This document shows positions 7,417 through 11,221 of a DNA stretch of 11,221 bases, one piece after another (the stretch's first letter is position 1; every line of letters begins with the position of its first letter). Source of the DNA: Stephanodiscus triporus (lineage: Eukaryota > Bacillariophyta > Thalassiosirophyceae > Thalassiosirales > Thalassiosiraceae). The stretch is taken from positions 1 through 11,221 of the forward strand of contig JALLAZ010000927.1 of the NCBI GenBank assembly GCA_036939755.1, given 5' to 3'. The translations under genes and the position numbers were made by a program. The notes beneath the pieces were generated by a model. That model did no database searches. It had not been told where the DNA came from and saw only the letters and a list, made by a program, of their open reading frames with translations.

Positions 7417-7902
7417 CTGAACCTGAATGGAGATCATACAGTGAGCTTTAGCTAAAAAGCAGTTTGCATACAAATTTGAATCCCTATGTAGTCTGGTATG
7501 GAATGCAAAACAAAAATCTCCACTCGGAACTCTCTCTTCCCAATTCACCCTCGTGCATGCAGTATGGTAAAATCTCCGATAAAAAGATAGAGACAATGGC
7601 CCCAGTCCCAAGCCAATTGTTGCTATGCGTTCATTTCTTGAAATGCCATCTTTCTAAAACATGCAATCAACTCATAAGGAGCTACTCTATTGATTGGGCC
7701 CTTAGGGTAGATGGCGTTTTCATCATGAAAAAGAAAACCCTCTAATTTTGGAGTGCATGGCACGCCGGCAACGCGCTGTGTCTTTAAATAGCTAATTAAT
7801 AATATAAACAATTATATTCTCTAGTTTTAACAACATATACTTGTTGCATAGCATGTTGTTTGATTGTTGTTTGTGGCCTGTGGCGGTGCCAGGGGGGGAA
7901 GC

Positions 7903-7946
7903 ACCATGGCGGCTGTGGGACGATGGCAGATGGTAGCCGCCATGGT
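7903..7946. repeat. Perfect 12-bp inverted repeat
   Basis: ACCATGGCGGCT at 7903-7914 and its exact reverse complement at 7935-7946 are separated by 20 bases. As RNA this would form a GC-rich 12-bp stem with a 20-nt loop. Function is unknown. It lies in repeat-bearing intergenic DNA next to a run of seven G. Confidence 0.6.
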
Positions 7947-8010
7947 TGGGTTGTGTGTGTGTTTTTTACCTAGCTTTCACCTAGTTCATCGCATGTCAGA
8001 TGTTCCACAA

Positions 8011-8043
8011 CCCCAAAACCACCCCAAAACCACCCCAAAACCA
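8011..8043 (+). repeat. Three tandem copies of CCCCAAAACCA
   Basis: Three identical 11-bp units occur head to tail (8011-8021, 8022-8032, 8033-8043). The opposite strand reads TGGTTTTGGGG, with three GGGG tracts and several GG pairs, so it could form a G-quadruplex. The units run into the dispersed repeat copy at 8027-8066, of which copy 1 (2652-2691) has only about one such unit. Confidence 0.85.
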
Positions 8044-8066
8044 ACCATTGTCCAACCACACAACTC
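8027..8066 (+). repeat. Dispersed repeat, copy 2
   Basis: This segment matches 2652-2691 at 35 of 40 bases in the same orientation, 5.4 kb apart. Here the segment is extended leftward by the 11-bp tandem units. The frame containing PKPTIVQPH is also open in copy 1 as QKPTTVRPH, but neither sits in a convincing gene. Confidence 0.45.
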
Positions 8067-8474
8067 GATCAATAATGGTCAGATGGGGACATTTGAAGTA
8101 CCCATCCTAAGCACATGCATGGTCAGAATACGTCTGTGCCATAATAGCTGACAGATCAATCCATATTACAGTCAGTAGGCCTAGGTCTGAATCATCAAAA
8201 ACCATGGTTGACTTGTGTTTGTGGGCTATTTACTGTACTTCTGCGTAAATTAAAATAACAGGAGTGACGTGGAACTTTGGAAAGAGTCCTCCTATGATAA
8301 TATTTGTATAGATTACATACGGGGTTTTATGTATCAGGGCTGCGATAGGGAAAAATTGTAAAGCCCACTTCACCTTAGAAGTTTATCAAACTCCCTTACG
8401 CAAAATCTCTAGAGGAGGGTGACCCACGCATAACACACAGCGAAAGGACCCCCAAAAACAATTTTCAGAAAGCA

Positions 8475-8504
8475 AGTACAAGTTTAATGCGAGTCCTGAA
8501 ACGG
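8475..8504 (+). repeat. Diverged inverted repeat, left arm
   Basis: This 30-bp segment (core TTAATGCGAGTC) is matched in reverse complement by 9682-9711 at 26 of 30 positions. All four differences are transitions. The arms lie 1.2 kb apart around a low-complexity tract. This could be the ends of a non-autonomous mobile element or two opposed copies of a short dispersed repeat; I see no target-site duplication outside the arms. Confidence 0.5.
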
Positions 8505-8592
8505 AGGTTGTTTTTCAGATGCACACATTTAAGCTTTTGCCCGCCTGTTTTTGACCTCTATTTCACCACTCAAATTACATTTTCCGCTGATC

Positions 8593-8712
8593 ATGGCAGC
8601 CAGCAGCTTTGGCCCATACCCTCACCTGTGGACCGATGATGCCCCAAGTAAGCGCAAAGTCATCACCCCCGCACCATGGGCAATGATGCCTGTGCTCAGT
8701 TTCATGTCATAA
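8593..8712 (+). other. Small open frame, 39 codons, unrecognised
   Basis: ATG 8593 to TAA 8710-8712 encodes a short protein containing FGPYPHLWTDDAPSKRKVI. Its composition is protein-like and differs from the low-complexity DNA just downstream. The frame is open upstream to TAA 8530-8532. It has no recognised domain and no partner exon, so it may be a relic exon, a fragment of a mobile element or chance. Confidence 0.15.
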
Positions 8713-8762
8713 CATCAGGTATATGAGCTGTTACTCATCCCCCCCTATGACACTTTTGTAGG

Positions 8763-9400
8763 TTGGTCCTTTTTGGTAAGAAAATTCCCCGCCGCCCTCT
8801 TTGCCGCCCACCACCCTCGTCCACATTGCCCTTGCTGCCCTCACCCTCTTCTTCACCATCATTGCCATTGCTCGCCCACCACCCTCGTCACCACTGCCAT
8901 TGCCCTTGCCACTTTCTTTGTCCCTGCCCTCATTATCGACCATGCACTCTTGTTGTTCGTTATTACCCACTAACGTGCTCGTGTCCGCCACCTGCCTTTG
9001 AAACTCCCGTTGCTAGTTGATTGTTGTCTATTCACCCCCACCATTGCCACCACCGTCACCACTGGCACTGTTGCTGTCAACTCTGCCACTACAATTGCCG
9101 CTGCTGCTGCCGCTGCAGCCACAGCCGTCACTGTTGACGCTATTGCCAGTGCCGCAGCCACCCATAGCCGCCATCGCCACCATACCAAATTTATCAAGCT
9201 GATTGTTGTTTGGTATCTATTGCTGGTCTCTGTTGGTGGCAATGGCAGCATTGGCACTCAATACCCTCCCCATCCGCAGCGATGGCAGCATTGTTGTCGT
9301 CAGTGTCGTCAGTGTTGTCGCCGTTGTGTCCCCCTCTCTTTGCCGGAGACGTCAACACCGCACTTCATTGTCATCACCAGCACGTTTTGACCTTATCCAG
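8763..9400. repeat. Degenerate low-complexity tract with short tandem duplications
   Basis: The tract is C-rich and built from CCA/GCC/ATT triplets, so frames on both strands stay open and translate to Pro-, Ala-, Thr- or Val-rich protein. Within it, a 17-bp string (CGCCCACCACCCTCGTC) recurs at 8805-8821 and 8873-8889 (68-bp period), ATGGCAGCATTG recurs at 9242-9253 and 9282-9293, and GTCGTCAGT is repeated in tandem at 9296-9313. This looks like expanded and decayed minisatellite rather than a gene. Confidence 0.6.
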
Positions 9401-9421
9401 ATGCGCCTTACTATTCTTTGA

Positions 9422-10284
9422 CATGTTGGGCAACTGTGTATTTAGAGTAGAAACAATATTGAATAGTAAATGATGATGATGATGAAAAAGCAGACCAACA
9501 TGTTGCTCACAATGCTTGGTGGAGATAACTCTCACATGCCATGCCTTTTGTGGTGCAATTTTGACTGGCAAGACTTGGTCCTCCGACAAAGACCACTTAG
9601 GTCAAAATGACCACCAGCTCAAGCTCTACAAGTACTTAAGAACCTTGGGTGTACATACTAAATGACGATGTCCGTTTGGCCCTGTTTCAAGACTCGCATT
9701 AAGCTCGTACTCTAAAAGGCAGGCTGGCGCTTCTTATAAGTGAATCTACGTAGGAATAGAAAAATAATTGGTTGACGTGAGCCCCGATCGGTCATAACAA
9801 CCATTACAACCATGGCCGCCGCCAGCGGAAATGGGTCCATTGCAGTGTTGATGGGAACCAGGCATGTCACATCTTATCTTTGGACTCATCTTGTAAATAT
9901 AGGAAAATGACATGTGTGTAGGAATAAGATAGAAACGAGAAGAGGGGGGACGTATGTACGATCCACCTTTCTCACGATTCTCGCCGCGTGTTGTGGTCAG
10001 TAAGGCCAAGTAAAAACTCATAGGGTCTATTATCATACACACATTCATACATACTCTACATAAAACGAATCTCTCGAATCATCGGTGCGGCAGACCACCG
10101 AACCTAATAGAAGAATAACACGTCATACCATGATCAAAAAAGCCCAACGATATTATCCAGAAAAGAGTTGTCCTTTCGTTCCCCCATTACGCCGCGTGTA
10201 ATCAACACATAGAATTTTGAATAATTGACACTCAAAGTTATCCCCCAGGAATATCCACAGTTTCTCTTGGGTCCAGGCAGCGAC
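9422..10284. other. Upstream flank of the kinase gene, no gene seen
   Basis: No coding region is supported; the minus frame at 9746-10048 lacks protein-like composition. A (ATG)5 run lies at 9470-9484 and the right arm of the diverged inverted repeat at 9682-9711. AT-rich DNA follows to about 10280. The kinase promoter should lie in the last few hundred bases, but I recognise no specific element. Confidence 0.4.
9682..9711 (-). repeat. Diverged inverted repeat, right arm
   Basis: This is the reverse complement of 8475-8504 at 26 of 30 positions, all four differences being transitions (two of them at CpG sites). Similarity stops sharply at AGTAC on one side and soon after GAAAC on the other. 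Confidence 0.5.
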
Positions 10285-11221
10285 ATGGGCCTTGAACAAG
10301 TCTCGTCCGCAAGCGCCAAACTCGGCAGCGAAGGAGGTCTCGGCCGCCGAGTCTCATCTATCATCAGTGCCAGGCTCGAGCGGTCGACAATGGAGGAACA
10401 CAATGGCGGATCAATTGAACACGCTGAAGAAGAGACAAAAAGGTGGGTTCCCAAGAAACGATTGGAGCGGATTCTCTCAGCATCTTTGCTGAGAAGTTTC
10501 ACGAGTAAGAAGACCACCGAGGCGCACACAATAGATTCTTCGGATTTGCTTGAAAGCCACGACGATACCTCCTCATTCGACGAGCTTGCGTACGTCGAAG
10601 AATATCTCTCGACCAGTGTTTCCTTATTGGATCGAAAGAAATTGGATAGCATTCAGCAGTACAACAAGATGGATTTGATCGTGGGGAAGCATCTGGGCAA
10701 GGGAACGTTCTCGGATGTTTTCGAGGTCTCCGCAACGGTTGTAAAGGAGGTGATTCCTACACTAGAGTCGTTGTCCTCGGACAGGGCCGACATGGATAAG
10801 CTCATAGATGCTAAATTTATTTGTCAAAATGGAGGCGAGCCTGAAAAGTATCTAGTGAGCCAATCGAATGATCTCGACGTGGACTTCTGTGTCTCTGATG
10901 TTGACTATCTATGCAAGGAGGCCGAGGAAGCCGATATTGACGAGCAGATCGATGCCTTGTTTGACTCTACCGTCCCCGAAGGAGCTCAGCAGGTCATTCG
11001 TGAAGATCTATCTGAGCAGCCGAATCAAGACAAGGTCAAGGAAGCATCTGAAGAGTTTTTTCCTGAGAGAGTAAAGCCCCGTTCAAGGAGTCGCCGTGCC
11101 ACTGATGTCGGTGGGTCTATCTGCTTGGGCAGTCTCAGACGCCCCTCCGACCACAACCGTCAGGAGCGTAAGATGATTCTTGCCATGAAGTGTCTTCGTC
11201 CCCAAATCCGATCAAATGCCG
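10285..11221 (+). CDS. Protein kinase, N-terminal part (runs off window), with large N-lobe insertion
   Basis: The frame is open from ATG 10285 to the window edge (312 codons, no stop); an in-frame TAA at 10222-10224 lies upstream, making this the first Met. Residues 1-125 are a polar Ser/Glu/Arg-rich leader. At 134-147 is the glycine-rich loop GKHLGKGTFSDVFE (G-x-G-x2-S-x-V). The ATP-binding Lys is Lys302 in MILAMKCLRPQIRSNA. In ordinary kinases these lie about 17-20 residues apart; here about 140 extra residues, rich in Asp/Glu with a basic RSRSRR patch near the end, separate strands beta2 and beta3. The catalytic HRD and DFG motifs lie beyond the window. The segment around Lys302 resembles a kinase family I recall as expanded in diatoms; Ser/Thr specificity is likely but not shown. 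No splice pair is needed to keep the frame open. Function and substrates are unknown. Confidence 0.8.
   Translation, partial: MGLEQVSSASAKLGSEGGLGRRVSSIISARLERSTMEEHNGGSIEHAEEETKRWVPKKRLERILSASLLRSFTSKKTTEAHTIDSSDLLESHDDTSSFDELAYVEEYLSTSVSLLDRKKLDSIQQYNKMDLIVGKHLGKGTFSDVFEVSATVVKEVIPTLESLSSDRADMDKLIDAKFICQNGGEPEKYLVSQSNDLDVDFCVSDVDYLCKEAEEADIDEQIDALFDSTVPEGAQQVIREDLSEQPNQDKVKEASEEFFPERVKPRSRSRRATDVGGSICLGSLRRPSDHNRQERKMILAMKCLRPQIRSNA

Larger units (their letters stand above)
7421..8592. other. Gene-poor stretch with repeats
   Basis: No gene is supported. Minus frames at 7623-7811 (62 codons) and 7408-7611 (67 codons) and a plus frame at 7464-7745 (93 codons) overlap one another, and none resembles a known protein. 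Notable structures are the 12-bp perfect inverted repeat at 7903-7946, the 11-bp triple repeat at 8011-8043, copy 2 of the dispersed repeat at 8027-8066 and one arm of a diverged inverted repeat at 8475-8504. Confidence 0.4.

Noticed and set aside
7408..7811. Minus frames of 62 and 67 codons and a plus frame of 93 codons (7464-7745)
   Set aside because: Overlapping frames on both strands with no known motif; they could hold upstream exons of the YHS-like fragment, but nothing joins them in a way I can support.
8011..8043. Interstitial telomere
   Set aside because: Only three 11-bp units, not a TTAGGG-type array, and embedded in a dispersed repeat.
8998..9390. 130-codon plus frame rich in Ala, Thr and Val
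   Set aside because: It lies in a degenerate triplet-repeat tract, and the other plus frames and the minus strand are open too.
10134..10652. 172-codon minus frame opposite the kinase N-terminus
   Set aside because: It is a shadow of the plus-strand kinase frame, which has the glycine loop and ATP lysine.
1..11221. tRNA, rRNA, CRISPR arrays, bacterial operons
   Set aside because: No tRNA B-box-like GGTTCGA in a cloverleaf context, no rRNA-like sequence and no spaced direct-repeat array were seen; the gene structure is eukaryotic.

Overview
The window reads as nuclear DNA of a eukaryotic microalga, most likely a diatom of the centric (Thalassiosira-like) kind. The signs are long single-exon genes mixed with short (about 100 nt) GT-AG introns, widely spaced genes, a pentatricopeptide-repeat (PPR) protein built from stretched ~45-residue units, and a protein kinase whose ATP-lysine segment reads LAMKCLRPQIRSNA, a form I associate with a kinase family expanded in diatoms. 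The diatom assignment is inference from gene style; no marker gene is present.

Layout. (1) 1-653 is purine/GC-rich low-complexity DNA ending in a short cluster of GTAAC-core motifs just before a start codon. (2) 654-2078 (+) holds two open frames in the same reading frame, separated by one TAA and two sense codons: an unrecognised protein of 240 codons (with a possible in-frame intron), then a 231-residue protein made almost entirely of nine 22-residue cysteine-rich repeats. They are either one gene broken or interrupted by a stop, or two genes set unusually close. (3) 2079-2808 is spacer between convergent genes; it carries one copy of a dispersed repeat. (4) 2809-6496 (-) is a two-exon PPR gene: 1,196 residues after removing a 97-nt intron with a GTAAGT donor and TTTGCAG acceptor, with a probable mitochondrial presequence. 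(5) 6497-10284 is 3.8 kb with no convincing intact gene. It contains a decayed or short-intron fragment on the minus strand resembling a YHS domain, perfect inverted repeats, a three-copy 11-bp tandem repeat, the second copy of the dispersed repeat, a Pro/Ala-type low-complexity tract and a diverged 30-bp inverted-repeat pair 1.2 kb apart. Together these suggest remnants of mobile or repeat DNA. (6) 10285-11221 (+) is the 5' part of a protein kinase gene that runs off the window. It is open to the window edge, and carries a ~140-residue acidic insertion between the glycine loop and the ATP-binding lysine.

Nothing suggests that these genes work together as a pathway. The PPR protein should act on organelle RNA, the kinase in signalling, and the Cys-repeat protein is of unknown role. 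The items most worth following up are the Cys-repeat gene with its in-frame stop, the regular 44-46-residue PPR period, and the split N-lobe of the kinase.
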